DNA of 63,346 bases from Campylobacter troglodytis (GCF_006864425.1 NZ_QHLI01000008.1:1-63346); one strand, 5' to 3'; counted from the first letter of the stretch, positions 1-10,316 are shown. Made by a program: numbers and translations. The notes: generated from the sequence alone by a model not told the origin.

Positions 1-71
1 AGATAACCATCTCGCTTTAAGGACTTAGCATCCTTTCTGCCGATACTCTTTCTAAGTATGCCTTCTAACAT
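1..71 (-). CDS. rplY: 50S ribosomal protein L25, 5' end only
   Basis: The minus strand from 71 reads MLEGILRKSIGRKDAKSLKR and onward, the characteristic N-terminus of bacterial ribosomal protein L25, which binds 5S rRNA. Only about 23 codons lie inside the window and the rest runs off the left edge. An AGGAC ribosome binding site precedes the ATG. No neighbour on this strand lies within 1.5 kb, so it is probably the first gene of its transcript. The identification rests on this short match alone, but the pattern is distinctive. Confidence 0.85.
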   Translation of the reverse strand, partial: MLEGILRKSIGRKDAKSLKRDGY

Positions 72-212
72 TTTTTGTCCTTTTTGTGAATTTTCGCATA
101 TTTTGCTAAATGTTGATTTTAACAAAACTTAAATTATAGCCAATTTGTGCTTAAAGTGCATTTAAGTTTTATCTTTTTTTGCCTTTTTCTGCCCTTCTTT
201 CAAGCAAAGATC

Positions 213-324
213 TTTAATTAAGATAAAAATTCAAGCCTTTCTTTATCATTCTTTATCATTCTTTATCATTCTTTATCATTTTTGAAGGTAAAGTTTTTTA
301 ATTAAGATAAAAATTCAAGCCTTT
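213..324. repeat. 28-bp direct repeat flanking a 10-bp tandem repeat
   Basis: A 28-bp sequence beginning TTTAATTAAGATAAAAATTC occurs identically at 213-240 and 297-324. Between the copies, CTTTATCATT is repeated four times without error at 241-280. The whole stretch 72-1668 has no supportable gene. It holds this repeat, REP-like units (540-875) and otherwise AT-rich sequence with a small CCCCTT/AAGGGG hairpin near 1240-1254. Confidence 0.85.
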
Positions 325-539
325 GTGATCTTTAATCCTTTAATCCGCATTTTGCCTTCTTCCTCTAAATGCTTTTTAATTCACATTTTGCACTCTTGCT
401 CTAAACATTCTTTGCTTTTTGTCTTAGTTTAGCAATGCTTATCTTGCTATCTTCATTAAGGGACTAAAAATTCAAGGAACTAAGTTTTCTTATGCTAGCT
501 TATAGTAAATAAATTAAGTTTTCTCATACTAAACGGTAG

Positions 540-875
540 CAAACAAGTCGCAGCTTCCCCCCTTGTCATTGCGAGTTTGCGCAAAAAAGGATTTGTCATT
601 GTGAGCCTTGCGAGAACAAGGCGAAGAATCTTTTTTTGAATTTTTGTTATACTAAGGCTTAGCCGAAATATCTCTAAATTTGTCATATTGAGCGAAAGCG
701 AAATATCTCTAAATTTGTCATATTGAGTTTTCGCAGCAAGTAATTTGTCATTTTGAGGAGGCGAGGCGATCGAAGAATCTCTTTTTAAATTGCGATATAC
801 TTCGCACAAAGCCTCAGTATGAGAAGTGAGGACTGAGATTCTTCATTGTCGCTTCGCTGCCTCAAAATGACAAAT
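540..875. repeat. Cluster of degenerate GTCAT..ATCTC REP-like units
   Basis: Several imperfect copies of a unit that starts TTGTCAT and ends GAA(T/G)ATCTC lie head to tail, with one reversed copy ending in CAAAATGACA near 862-872. Short open frames across this stretch are repeat-derived and do not look like genes. Similar clusters occur at 9240-9465, 14615-15175 and 59025-59260. Confidence 0.7.
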
Positions 876-1668
876 AAAGATTTTATAGCCATTGTACGTG
901 TTAATAAGCCATAAATTCGCCCATTCATAGCCATATCTTTTGAGGTCTTTGCCATGGGCTTTATGAGTTTTGCGGTGCATTTTTTTTGTGAGTGTTTCGC
1001 ATTGAAAACTTCCTTTGCAAGTAACGGTTTCAAAGATTCCCTTTGTATTGCTGAGGGTTTGCCTTTTAAAGACCTCTTGCTGAAAATATTTAGAAGAAGG
1101 ATAATTTTATGTGTAAAGCGTGAATTTTTGACAAATTTTGTGAATTTTTTAGAAAATTCACAAAATTATGTGTTTTGTTGTCCGTAATTTATGTTTTGTT
1201 AAACCACCACCTAGCAACTTGTAAGCACTGTGTTGCAAACCCCTTCGCAAGGGGAGCTAAGGTGTTGATCTTCGCTTAACAAGAGGCATTGTCATATTAA
1301 GCATAAGGGGCAAGTAGATTGCAAGGACATCCGTGGCAAAAAGATCTCAAAAAGCTTCTTTGACAAAGGATGTTTTTGGCAAAAGAAGTTTTTTCAGAAA
1401 AAGAGTTTCTTTGTTTTTTGAGAGCTTAAAATGATGAATATATGACTTATCATACTGATTTTACCAACTAACGATGAAAAAAATTTATGTTTTTGCAATG
1501 ATAATTTTGTCTAAGCTCTTGTGAATTTTAAAATAAAATTTACTCATTTGCGTAAATTTTAAGCTTCTTTGCCACAAAAGGCTGGGTGCTACAAGGTTTA
1601 ATGCCTTTTTAAAAGATCTAAATTCAAAATGTGGCTGAAAATTCAAGCAGATTTAAAAAGTTTAAGAA

Positions 1669-1744
1669 TGGTGGTTAGAGGCAGAATCGAACTGCCGACA
1701 CGCAGATTTTCAGTCTGCTGCTCTACCAACTGAGCTATCCAACC
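1669..1744 (-). tRNA. tRNA-Phe (GAA)
   Basis: Read on the minus strand this is a 76-nt cloverleaf with acceptor GGTTGGA pairing with TCTAACC (one G-T pair), a D-arm with AGCTCAGTTGGTAGAGC, an anticodon loop CTGAAAA giving anticodon GAA, and a T-arm with GTTCGATTC. The CCA end is genome-encoded. It stands alone between a repeat-rich stretch and a transposase fossil. Confidence 0.95.
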
Positions 1745-1877
1745 ATAAATTGAAATTATAGCTTATTTTTTTTAAAGTAAAATAAAGTTTTAGTTGATTT
1801 TTAGATTTTTAGCAATAAAATGCCTAGGCTTAATTAAACTGAAATCAAAGGATTTTTAAGTTAAGAGCTATAAAAAA

Positions 1878-2430
1878 CAAAGATCTGTTTTTAAATTTCG
1901 CAGATTAAAAGAAATTTAAAAGTATTTTTGCTTCGCCTAACTTGCAATGTTTAAAGAAAGACTTAATTTATAAGCAAACACCCTCTAAGCTTGTCAAATT
2001 CAAGGCAAACTTTGTGTAAAATTTTCAAAAAAATTCGCATTTTAACAGCAAAAAACTGTGAAAGATTAGCCAATCTAAGTTTCTTTAAAAAACAAGCAAG
2101 TTTTTTCTAAGCGGTGAGATTGAAATAAATGAGAGTTATTTTTTACAACGCTTATAACTGTAAGCAAAAGGGGTAAGAGCTGTGCCTTAAAAGCGTCCAA
2201 GTAAAGCTTGTAAGAAAAGTTCTATGTTTTTATTTCATACTCTTGCAACTTCTGAGTATAAGAGAATTTGCAAAGCTTAGACTTGCCAAATTCACGGCTA
2301 ATAAAATTTTTATCCTTTAAAAGAAATAGAATTTAGATACAATACAAAAATTCAAGATCAAGTTTTGTATAAAATCTTAATTAAAGACAACAAGAGAAAA
2401 TCCGCTTAAGTTAGATTGAGCCAAATAAAA
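1878..2430 (+). mobile_element. Decayed IS1595-type transposase fossil (copy A)
   Basis: The stretch aligns by eye with the better-preserved copies at 9600-10316 and 42060-42890. It shares AAATTTCGCAGAT, a segment equivalent to RILIAKECEK, the GGTGAGATTGAAATAAATGAGAG catalytic-region remnant, and the 3' segment GAATTTAGATACAATAC. Many small deletions and stops remove any open frame. Its 3' end provides the sequence immediately upstream of ktrB, so ktrB may use a promoter within fossil DNA (possible -10 TACAAT at 2338-2343). Confidence 0.65.
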
Positions 2431-2477
2431 TTCTGTTAAGTTTAATTAAGCCATTTTTGATCTAAGATGGAGTTTTT

Positions 2478-3821
2478 TTGAGACAAACGCAATTTGATAG
2501 AAAAACAGTTAGATATTTATTCTTAGGCTATGTGCTTATAGCTCTTTTGGGTGCGTTTTTACTGAGACTTGAAGGGGTTTGTAAGAGTGAGTTAAGCTTT
2601 ATAGACGCCTTATTTACAGCCACCTCAGCCATTAGTATGACAGGGCTTATAGTCAAAAATACAGCCCTTGATTTTAGCCTCACAGGACAGGCTATAATCT
2701 TATTTTTAATACAAATCGGAGGGCTTGGCTATATGGGGCTTGGGGTCTTTTTCTATGTGCTTATACGCAAGAAAATAGGCTTTAATGAAAGAAATATGCT
2801 AAAAGAATCCCTCATTTATCCACATATGGAAGGGGTTGTTAGCTTTTTACAAAGGATACTAATCTTTGTTTTTGTGGCTGAGTTTATAGGAGCTGTGCTT
2901 TTTTTCTTTCGCTTTATACTTGATATGAGCCTTGAAGAAGCCCTTTGGCATAGCCTCTTTCACTCCATCTCAGCCTTTAATAACGGAGGCTTTAGCACCT
3001 TTGACACAGGCATAATGGAATACAAAGGCGATTTTTGGGTGAATTTCATCATAACAAGCCTTGTTATAATAGGAGGTATAGGGTATTTTGTCTTGGTTGA
3101 GCTTTATTTGTTTCAAGCAAAAAAGCTAGCAAGTCTTAGCGTTCATACCAAGCTCGTTTTATCAAGCACTGTTATTTTGATTATATCTGCTAGCCTAGCG
3201 GTTTTTTTGTTTGAGTATTCAAATGAAAAGAGCCTTGGCGAGCTTTCCTTGGTGGATAAAATTCTAAGTTCTTATTTTACAGCCATAAATTATAGAACCT
3301 CAGGCTTTAACTCCTTGGATCTAGGGGGATTTAAGGATGCTAGCTTGTTTTTTGGCTCCTTGTTTATGATTATAGGAGGAGGACCTGGTGGAACAAGCGG
3401 GGGCATAAAGGTAACAACGGCTGCTGTCTTGCTTATTTATACTTATTGGGTCATTAAAAACGGCAGAGTTAGGGTGTTTAATCACGAAATCCCAGAAGAT
3501 ACCATAAAAAGAGCCTTTGTAATAGCGGTTGGTTCTATGTTTTATCTAGCCATTTGTGTTTTGATTATATCCTTGTTGGAGGATGATTTTCACTTTTTAG
3601 CCCTCTTGTTTGAAACCACCTCAGCCTTTGCTACTGTGGGATTTTCTGTTGGGGATGGGGGGGTGCTTTCTTTGAGTTCTTTGTTTGGTGTGGAGGCAAA
3701 ACTTGTGATTATAATCTTAATGATAAGTGGTAGAATAGGCATCTTCGCCTTTTTGCTCAGTATATTCATCAAAGAAAAGGAAAAATACCTTAAATATCCA
3801 GAAGGGAGAATTTATTTATGA
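2478..3821 (+). CDS. ktrB: KtrB/TrkH-family potassium uptake channel subunit
   Basis: This 447-residue integral membrane protein is the ion-conducting subunit of a Ktr-type potassium uptake system. The four pore-loop repeats are visible: SAISMTG (50-56), ISAFNNGGF (164-172), NYRTSGFNS (271-279) and SAFATVGFS (382-390). The Gly-rich gating loop GGGPGGTSGGIK lies at 300-311. The start is TTG at 2478, supported by GGAG five bases upstream; no ATG fits the family N-terminus better. The stop overlaps the start of the regulatory subunit by 4 bp, so the two are co-translated. A run of seven G at 3657-3663 lies in the coding sequence. Family and length are as expected. Confidence 0.93.
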   Translation: MRQTQFDRKTVRYLFLGYVLIALLGAFLLRLEGVCKSELSFIDALFTATSAISMTGLIVKNTALDFSLTGQAIILFLIQIGGLGYMGLGVFFYVLIRKKIGFNERNMLKESLIYPHMEGVVSFLQRILIFVFVAEFIGAVLFFFRFILDMSLEEALWHSLFHSISAFNNGGFSTFDTGIMEYKGDFWVNFIITSLVIIGGIGYFVLVELYLFQAKKLASLSVHTKLVLSSTVILIISASLAVFLFEYSNEKSLGELSLVDKILSSYFTAINYRTSGFNSLDLGGFKDASLFFGSLFMIIGGGPGGTSGGIKVTTAAVLLIYTYWVIKNGRVRVFNHEIPEDTIKRAFVIAVGSMFYLAICVLIISLLEDDFHFLALLFETTSAFATVGFSVGDGGVLSLSSLFGVEAKLVIIILMISGRIGIFAFLLSIFIKEKEKYLKYPEGRIYL

Positions 3822-4465
3822 AAAATGCAAGTTATGGCATCATAGGGCTTGGTAAATTTGGCTCTGTGGTGGCTGAAAAGCTATTAAATGCAGGAGAAAC
3901 AGTTATAATAGCAGATAAAGACGAGGAGCAGCTTAAAAATTTACAAGATAAGGTATCTTGTGCTTATATCTTAGATTCTACAAATTTAGTAGCCCTCAAA
4001 GAGGCTGGCTTTCATAATATAGATGTTGTCATAGTTAGCATAGGAGAAAGTGTTGAAAAAAGCGTTTTGACCCTAATGGCTCTTAAAGACATAGGGGTTG
4101 AAACTGTTATTGCTAAGGCTACCTCTCAAATTCACGGACAAATACTCTCAAAGCTAGGAGCTTCAAAGGTAATCTATCCTGAAAGAGAAAGTGCGGTTCG
4201 TTTGGCAAAAGAGTTTATAATGGACGCTGAGCTTGAGATCATCGATCTTTCAGCTAATACTGTCAAGGCTGTAAAGATTCGCATTGATGAGAGCTTGGTA
4301 GGATACAGCCTTAAACAGGTGGCTCAAAATATGAAGATAGTTGCTTATAAAAACAGCTCAAATGACTGGCTAATGTTTCCTGATCTAGAAACAACCCTGG
4401 TAAATAAAGGAGATCATGTGATCTTAATAGGGACAAACAAGGACTTGAAAGAATTTAAATATTAA
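3818..4465 (+). CDS. ktrA: KtrA/TrkA-type RCK regulatory subunit of potassium uptake
   Basis: This 215-residue cytoplasmic protein has an N-terminal RCK/TrkA_N Rossmann domain with GLGKFGS at 10-16 and a C-terminal TrkA_C domain from roughly residue 130. Proteins of this family form a nucleotide-binding ring that gates KtrB. The ATG overlaps the ktrB stop (ATGA), so the pair is an operon. C. jejuni has the same pair, where the names ktrB and ktrA/ktrC are both used. Nothing unusual is seen. Confidence 0.92.
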   Translation: MKNASYGIIGLGKFGSVVAEKLLNAGETVIIADKDEEQLKNLQDKVSCAYILDSTNLVALKEAGFHNIDVVIVSIGESVEKSVLTLMALKDIGVETVIAKATSQIHGQILSKLGASKVIYPERESAVRLAKEFIMDAELEIIDLSANTVKAVKIRIDESLVGYSLKQVAQNMKIVAYKNSSNDWLMFPDLETTLVNKGDHVILIGTNKDLKEFKY

Positions 4466-4639
4466 TTTTTAATTAAAACTTTTTTAAAGAAAAAAAGATA
4501 TAATTTAATTTTAGTTTTTTTTAAACTGTATTGAATTTAAAACAAAATGCTTTTAATGTTTTTTGTAAACTTCATAAATTCATAGCAAAATAGCTTGAAT
4601 TTATAATTTTAAGCTAAAAGTTACAGTTTCAATGCAAAA

Positions 4640-4656
4640 TATAATTACACAAGGAG
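4640..4656 (+). promoter_or_regulatory. Probable sigma-70 -10 box and RBS of ndk
   Basis: TATAAT at 4640-4645 in an AT-rich context is followed by AAGGAG at 4651-4656 and the TTG start of ndk at 4664. The spacing implies a very short leader. Campylobacter sigma-70 promoters usually have a strong -10 box and no conserved -35 box, which fits. Confidence 0.6.
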
Positions 4657-4663
4657 TAAGATT

Positions 4664-5077
4664 TTGGAAAGAACCCTATCTATCATAAAACCTGATGCGG
4701 TTAAAAAGCAAGTTATAGGCAAGATCATAGACCGTTTTGAAAGCAACAAGCTTCGCATAGTGGCTATGAAGAAGATCAAGCTAAGTAAGGATCAGGCACA
4801 AAATTTTTACGCCATTCATAAGGACAGAGCCTTTTTTAAAGATTTGGTTGAATTTATGACAAGTGGGCCTGTTGTTGTTTTGGTGCTTGAAGGCGAAAAT
4901 GCAGTGCTTAAAAACAGAGAGCTTATGGGTGCTACAAATCCAAAGGAGGCAAAGTCTGGCACCATTAGGGCTGACTTTGCTGAAAGCATAGATGCTAATG
5001 CAGTGCATGGAAGCGACAGCTTAGAAAATGCAAGGAATGAGATCAAGTTTTTCTTCAAAGAAGATGAACTTTCTTAA
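4664..5077 (+). CDS. ndk: Nucleoside diphosphate kinase
   Basis: This 137-residue enzyme transfers the gamma phosphate of NTPs to NDPs through a phosphohistidine. The active-site His115 is in NAVHGSDS, and the family N-terminus [12 protein letters not shown] is intact. Length is normal. The start is TTG at 4664, eight bases after AAGGAG. It opens a block with DUF177, rpmF, plsX and fabH, the same order as C. jejuni. Confidence 0.97.
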   Translation: MERTLSIIKPDAVKKQVIGKIIDRFESNKLRIVAMKKIKLSKDQAQNFYAIHKDRAFFKDLVEFMTSGPVVVLVLEGENAVLKNRELMGATNPKEAKSGTIRADFAESIDANAVHGSDSLENARNEIKFFFKEDELS

Positions 5078-5080
5078 AAG

Positions 5081-5434
5081 ATGAAACTTTCTTTTTCAAA
5101 ACTATTTTTCAAGCCTTATCCTTTTAGTTTAGAGCTTGAAAATGTGAATTTTGAAGGAAGTTTACAAAAAAAAACTGAGTTACTTATAGAACTTAAAATG
5201 CAAATGAAAGGCTTTGTTTATAGACCTTGTGATTCTTGTGGAAAGGATATGAGGCTTGATATAGATGAAAAGATCGAGCTTTTAATCAGCAAGGGGATTT
5301 TTAAAGACGAAGAGGGCAAGTTAAGCGATGTGGTGGAGTGCTTTGAGCAAGAGTTTGATTTAAAGGAGCTAGCCTTGGCTGAGCTTGAAAGCTATTTAAG
5401 TGGCTATTTTTACTGCAAAAGTTGTGAAAACTAG
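5081..5434 (+). CDS. DUF177 (YceD-like) protein with two CxxC pairs
   Basis: A 117-residue protein of the DUF177/YceD family, which is nearly always encoded just upstream of rpmF. Two Cys pairs, Cys50/Cys53 and Cys112/Cys115, look like a zinc site. It starts three bases after the ndk stop. The biochemical function is not settled; in other bacteria the family is linked genetically to ribosome or 23S rRNA metabolism. The assignment is by sequence pattern plus the conserved position. Confidence 0.85.
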   Translation: MKLSFSKLFFKPYPFSLELENVNFEGSLQKKTELLIELKMQMKGFVYRPCDSCGKDMRLDIDEKIELLISKGIFKDEEGKLSDVVECFEQEFDLKELALAELESYLSGYFYCKSCEN

Positions 5435-5632
5435 GGACTTTTTAAATAGAATTTAACTTAGCAAGATTAATCTTGTGTTTTAAATTTTATTCAAAAGGTT
5501 CTTTTAAGATAGTTAATCTTGTAATTTTGAGCCAGTGGATGTTTGTATTTGCAAATGCGTGGCAAGACTTTAAAAATTCACAAATTAACACCAAAAAAGA
5601 GTCATTAAATAAGCTAAAATAAAGGAGAAAAA

Positions 5633-5779
5633 ATGGCTGTTCCAAAAAGAAGGCTTAGTAAAACTCGTGCAGCAAAGCGTAGGACACATTATAAACTTAG
5701 TCTTGCAAGGCCAGTAAAAGACAAAGATGGCAGCTATAAAATGCCTCATAGAGTAAATCCATTAACCAAGGAATACTAA
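5633..5779 (+). CDS. rpmF: 50S ribosomal protein L32
   Basis: This 48-residue protein starts [20 protein letters not shown], which is diagnostic for L32. It is preceded by AAAGGAG, and its stop is three bases before plsX. As in other Campylobacter L32 proteins, the C-terminal half lacks the CxxC zinc pairs found in some bacteria. It falls between the DUF177 gene and plsX, the standard arrangement. Confidence 0.97.
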   Translation: MAVPKRRLSKTRAAKRRTHYKLSLARPVKDKDGSYKMPHRVNPLTKEY

Positions 5780-5782
5780 TAA

Positions 5783-6769
5783 ATGACAAGCATTGCCATA
5801 GATGCAATGGGTGGGGACTTTGGCGAAAAGCCAATCATCCAAGGACTTATTCAAGCTCTTGAAGAAAGACCCTTTAATGCTATCTTAGTTGGCACTCGCA
5901 AGATCTTAGAGCCTCAAATTCCTGATCATTTACGCAAATTTATAAGCTATGAAGAAGCAACTGAGATCTTTCCTATGGAAGAAAGTGCTACCGAGGCTTT
6001 AAAGTATAAAGAAAGCACCATTTATAAAACTGTTGAGCTTTTAAGAGAAAAAAGGGTTCAAGCCCTACTTTCAGCTGGGCACAGTGGGGCTACAATGTCC
6101 TTAGCAACCCTTCGTTTAGGCAGACTTCAAGGTGTCTTGCGCCCTGCCATTGCTACCTTGATGCCAAATGTATCAGGCAAGACGCTTTTTTTGGATGTAG
6201 GAGCAAATACAGACTGCAAGAGCGAGTATTTGTTTCAATTTGCCATTATGGGCGAGGCTTATGCAAAGGAGCTAATGAAGATCCAAAAGCCAAGAGTTGC
6301 CTTGCTTTCAAACGGAGAAGAGGAAGGCAAGGGAAACGAGCTAACCAAAGAAACCCATCAGCTTTTAAAGAAATTGCCAAATTTTGTAGGAAATGCTGAG
6401 GGTAGGGATATTTTTAATGCAAAGATCGATGTCCTAGTTTGTGATGGTTTTAGTGGTAATATCATCTTAAAAGCCTGTGAGGGCACAGCCACAGCTATAT
6501 TTGACATACTAAAAAAACTCATAAAATCCTCCTTTCTTTCTATGTGCGGGGCCATGCTTATGAAGGCAAGTTTTAAAAAGCTTAAAAAGCACATAGATTG
6601 GCAAGAGTACGGAGGAGCGCCCTTACTTGGCGTAAATGGTTGTGTCATCATCTCTCACGGCAAAAGCGATGCAAGAGCCATAAAAAATGCCATCTTTCAA
6701 GCCTTGAATTTTAGTAATTCTCACATAAATCAAATCATAGAAAGCGAGTTAAGTGCCTTTGAAAAATAA
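5783..6769 (+). CDS. plsX: Phosphate acyltransferase PlsX
   Basis: This 328-residue soluble enzyme makes acyl-phosphate from acyl-ACP, the first step of phosphatidic acid synthesis with PlsY. The N-terminus [14 protein letters not shown] and the segment [13 protein letters not shown] are typical. Length matches the family. The ATG lies directly after the rpmF stop, and the 3' end meets fabH, so transcription and probably translation are coupled. Confidence 0.95.
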   Translation: MTSIAIDAMGGDFGEKPIIQGLIQALEERPFNAILVGTRKILEPQIPDHLRKFISYEEATEIFPMEESATEALKYKESTIYKTVELLREKRVQALLSAGHSGATMSLATLRLGRLQGVLRPAIATLMPNVSGKTLFLDVGANTDCKSEYLFQFAIMGEAYAKELMKIQKPRVALLSNGEEEGKGNELTKETHQLLKKLPNFVGNAEGRDIFNAKIDVLVCDGFSGNIILKACEGTATAIFDILKKLIKSSFLSMCGAMLMKASFKKLKKHIDWQEYGGAPLLGVNGCVIISHGKSDARAIKNAIFQALNFSNSHINQIIESELSAFEK

Positions 6770-7739
6770 AGCCTCAATGAAGAGCATAGCAGCCTTTGTG
6801 CCTGAAAGAATTTTAAGCAATAAAGACCTAGAAAGTATGGTAGATACTAGCTCTGAGTGGATCTTTAAAAGAACTGGCATTGAGGAAAGAAGATTGGCTG
6901 CTGAAAACGAAAAATCAAGCGATCTTGGCACAAAGGCAGCCATTTTAGCCGTGCAAAGAGCTGGCTTAGAGCTAAAAGACATTGATGCTTTAATCACAGC
7001 CACTCTTAGCCCAGATTACTTCACTATGCCCTCAACAGCCTGTAAGATAGCCTCAAATTTAGGGCTTAAAAACATCACAGCCTTTGATCTTTCAGCTGCT
7101 TGTGCTGGCTTTATTTATCTGCTAGAAGTAGCAAGATCTCTTGTAGAAAGTGGGGTGAAGAAAAATGTCCTCATAGTTGGTGCTGAAAAGACAAGCTCTG
7201 TGATGGACTACACAGATAGAAGCATTTGCATACTCTTTGGAGATGGAGCTGGTGCTGCTGTAATCAGTGCTGATGAAAAATACCCCATAATCGATGTGCA
7301 TACAGGAAGCAATGGGGATTTTGGAGATCTTTTAAAGATAGAAAGGGTTGAGTCAAGCAAGGCAGCTTCTTTGGCTATGAGGATGAGGGGCAATGAGGTC
7401 TTTAAGGTAGCCGTCCAAACCCTACAAAATAGCGTTTTAGAAATACTAGCTAAAAATCAGATCAGATCAGAAGAAATAGATCTTTTTATCCCCCATCAGG
7501 CAAATTTACGCATCATCAAAGCAGTACAAGATAGATTAAAATTGCCAGATGAAAAATGCGTTTTAACCATACAAAAATACGGCAACACAAGCTCAGCCTC
7601 CATACCAATGGCTATGAATGAAGCCTATGAGGAAGGACGCTTAAAAAAAGGTGATCTAATCTTGCTTGATGCCTTTGGTGGAGGCTTTGTGTGGGGTTCT
7701 GCTCTGCTTCGTTTTGGAGGCGAAAACTTTAAGGCATAG
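6753..7739 (+). CDS. fabH: Beta-ketoacyl-ACP synthase III
   Basis: FabH starts fatty-acid elongation by condensing acetyl-CoA with malonyl-ACP. Numbered from the GTG at 6753, the catalytic triad is Cys117 (SAACAGF), His248 (IPHQAN) and Asn278 (YGNTSSAS). Two starts are possible: GTG at 6753, overlapping plsX by 17 nt, or ATG at 6777 ([10 protein letters not shown]), seven bases after the plsX stop. Neither has a strong ribosome binding site. The longer form is given. It is the last gene of the block; a 2.8-kb gene-free stretch follows. Confidence 0.95.
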   Translation: MPLKNKASMKSIAAFVPERILSNKDLESMVDTSSEWIFKRTGIEERRLAAENEKSSDLGTKAAILAVQRAGLELKDIDALITATLSPDYFTMPSTACKIASNLGLKNITAFDLSAACAGFIYLLEVARSLVESGVKKNVLIVGAEKTSSVMDYTDRSICILFGDGAGAAVISADEKYPIIDVHTGSNGDFGDLLKIERVESSKAASLAMRMRGNEVFKVAVQTLQNSVLEILAKNQIRSEEIDLFIPHQANLRIIKAVQDRLKLPDEKCVLTIQKYGNTSSASIPMAMNEAYEEGRLKKGDLILLDAFGGGFVWGSALLRFGGENFKA

Positions 7740-7910
7740 TAATTTTATTTTTACTCCTACCTATAAAGCCAAGAGCTTACGCCCCTAAATCCTCGTCCTT
7801 TAAAATCTTAAAGCCTTGTTTAAATTATTAAATTTAGCCAAATTCATAGGGTATTTCTAAAATTTTTACAAGATGAAAGATTAAGCCTAAGAAAAATGCA
7901 AAAAGATTAA

Positions 7911-8503
7911 GGCGATTGATACTTTTAGCTAAAATGATCTAGGATTTTCCTAAGCCATTTTTAAAAAAATTTATACAATTTGCATTCTTAACTTTGATCT
8001 TAGATCTAAATTCACTCTCTTTCAAATGCGTGAAAAATTCCCTTGCCATGAAACTGAGCTAAGCTAGCCTTTGCAAACTTCTACTACACAGTTAAAAGAG
8101 TGCGAAGTAAAAAAATTCACAATTTCGTTTATGTGGTTTTGTGAGTATGCAAACTCATTTTTAGAGTGTTTTACCCTAATAATAAGCCTTTACTCCTTAC
8201 TTGCAAAGTTGAAAGCCTAGCGTTGTAAAAAATAACTTTGTAAAAATAACTCTCACCCTCTTCAATCTCACCACTCATCTTGCTGATTTTTCGCACTCTT
8301 TAAGGGTTAAAAGCTTGCTGCACTATCCTATTTGTGCAAGAGCGAACAAGCTTGCAAAAAGGCGATTTTCTTAGGCAAAGCTTAGCACAAAAACACTCCA
8401 ATAATTGCTAAAATTTGTGCTAAAAAATATGGGACAAAATATACCAAGTTCTATTTTACCAAGCTTGTAAATCTACTTATATCAGCTAAAAATATCAATA
8501 GCC
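7911..8503 (-). mobile_element. IS1595-type element with terminal inverted repeats, internally deleted
   Basis: The left end GGCGATTGATACTTTTAGCT (7911-7930) and the reverse complement of the right end (8484-8503) match at 18 of 20 positions. The interior resembles the 779-bp element at 41281-42059 but is about 190 bp shorter and full of stops. The transposase would run on the minus strand. No target-site duplication is evident. Confidence 0.75.
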
Positions 8504-8519
8504 AAATTTAAATGAAGGA

Positions 8520-9165
8520 TTAAAGAATGCTTTGTGAATTTAACATTTAAAATAAAATCTTTAAATTTTAGCTAAATGAAAGCCTTTAAAACTTGTTTAA
8601 ATTCAATCTAAAAGCTTATGAAGGCTTTTAGTTGCTTTCAAACCTTAAAATACTCAAACTTCTTTTTAGCTTTCAAATTTAAAGCTCTATTTAAAGCCTT
8701 TAAAAATTCTTTTAACTTCTTTGAATTTACCTTCAAGCCATTTTTAACTTTTTTCAACTAAACTCACAAGCTTGTAAATCTTTTAAATTCAAGCTTAGAT
8801 TTAATTTTAAATTTTAAGTTTTATATTGGTTTCAAGCTTAACTTAAATACCACATAAAGCCTTCAAGTTTCTTTAAATTCAAGCTTTCACTTAATTTAAA
8901 AGCCTTTAAACTCTTAAAGTTCTTTTCAAACTTTTTAGTCTTAAAACTGCTTTAAAGCCCTTTTTAAAGCCTTAAAACCCTTTCAACCTCTTTCAATCCC
9001 AAGCAAACATTTTAACACCAACTTAAATTTAAGCTTTAAAAAGAATTAGCCAAGTTAATCTTAAATCAAGCTTGAATTTAAAGCTTTCAACTTCTTTAAA
9101 TTCAAGCTTAAATTTAACTTTAAATTCAAATTTAAACTCTAAATTCAAAGCTAACTTAAAGGACT
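8520..9165. repeat. Gene-free block dense in AAATTC / GAATTT and AAGCTT-like words
   Basis: About 640 bp of AT-rich sequence built from recurring words such as TTTAAATTCAAGC and CTTTAAA. A hand count gives about ten AAATTC or GAATTT hexamers, against roughly one expected for this base composition. No open frame, tRNA or IS feature explains it. The same word makes up the Asn/Ser-rich insertions in nearby proteins. Confidence 0.7.
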
Positions 9166-9239
9166 AGTTCCTAGCCTTTGACAAAGGCTTCTTGCCCATC
9201 ATCTTATAACTTAGTTTAAGTTAGGATACCTTCGTTTGG

Positions 9240-9465
9240 TATGATAATTTTTGCTTTTGTCATTGCAAACTTGTCGCAAGGAAGAAGCTCTTTTTTTATT
9301 GAGATACTTTTGCTTTGGCTACCTCCTAAAATGCTAGATCGTTTTGCTTAATATGACAAGGATTTAGATATACTTTTGCTTTGGCTACCCAATCCGCTAG
9401 ATCGCTTCTTAGAGTATGAGGGGCTTTGGATACTTCGCAATGCTTCAAATGACAAATCTTTTATC
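9240..9465. repeat. REP-like repeat cluster
   Basis: Imperfect units containing TTTGTCATTGCAAAC, GATACTTTTGCTTTGGCTAC (twice, near 9303 and 9370), GCTAGATCG and a terminal CAAATGACAAA. They are the same families as at 540-875 and 14615-15175. No gene is present. Confidence 0.6.
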
Positions 9466-9599
9466 TAAGATTAATTCTTTTTTAAAAGAGTTTTAAAGCT
9501 GCCTAAATTTCTAAGCACCATTTAAATTTATCTTCATAAAGGCATTATTAAATATATATTTAAATTAGGCTCAAGACAACTTAAGCTCTAAGAAAGGAG

Positions 9600-10316
9600 C
9601 TTCAAGTTATGATTACAGCAATGAAAAACAAGTATATAATTCGTTCCCGAATTTCGCAGATATAATTTAGGGAAATTTTGAAGTATTTCTGCCTTGATAT
9701 TGAAGCAGTAAAAATTGCAAAATTAAGTAAAATTTCTCGTCCTTGTGTGAATAGAATTTTGCGTGAAATTCGCATTTTAATAGCCAAAGAGTGTGAAAAA
9801 ATCAGCAAAACGAAGTTTCTTTAGAAAATGGAGCGGTGAAATCGAAGTCTATGAGAGCTACTTTGGTGCAAGGCGTGTGCGTGGAAAAAGGGGGCGTGGA
9901 GCTGGAAAAAAGACACCTGTGTTTGGTATGTCAAAGCGAAACGGTTGCGTTTATACGCTCAAACACTTGCTCTGCCAAAGAATTGCAGTCCATAATAAAG
10001 GAATTTTCAGAGCTGGCAGAAAGTGAAATTTATAGGAAAGCTTCAAATCCTACGATGGTTTAGTGGATTTCGGTGCAAAGGCACATTACAGGGTAAAGCA
10101 CAGCAAAAACGAGTTTGCAAACGGACGAATCACATTAACAGAATAGAGAATTTCTGGGGCTTTGCGAAGTTTCGACTTGCCAAATTTCGTGGCATTAAAA
10201 AAGAAAATTTTGTCCTTCACTTAAAGGAAACAGAATTAAGACGAAAAATTTAGGACAAAATTTTTATCAAATTTTATTAAAGTTGATAAGAGAAAATCCT
10301 ATTAGAGTATCTTGAG
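9600..10316 (+). mobile_element. IS1595-family transposase pseudogene (copy B)
   Basis: Several frames together encode most of an ISXO2-like (IS1595-family) transposase. The order is CLDIEAVKIAKLSKISRPCV, RILIAKECEK, GEIEVYESYFGARRVRGKRG, GAGKKTPVFGMSKRNG, HYRVKHSKNEFANGR, INRIENFWGFAKFR and a C-terminal LHLKETELR. At least three frameshifts and in-frame stops break it. The first catalytic Asp in the expected EVDESYFGA motif is Tyr here. The 3' end reads AGTATCTTGAGC, shared with the copies at 42060-42890 and 63113-63346. It is inactive. Confidence 0.85.

Noticed and set aside
495-1187. Short open frames on both strands left of the tRNA.
   Set aside because: They are made of REP-like repeats or have no family resemblance and no ribosome binding site.
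1190-1430. Possible structured RNA (hairpin CCCCTTCGCAAGGGG and nearby GC-richer sequence).
   Set aside because: I could not fit it to tmRNA, SRP RNA or RNase P RNA; no support beyond one short hairpin.
9793-10253. Three overlapping small open frames that look like new genes.
   Set aside because: Together they are one frameshifted IS1595-family transposase.
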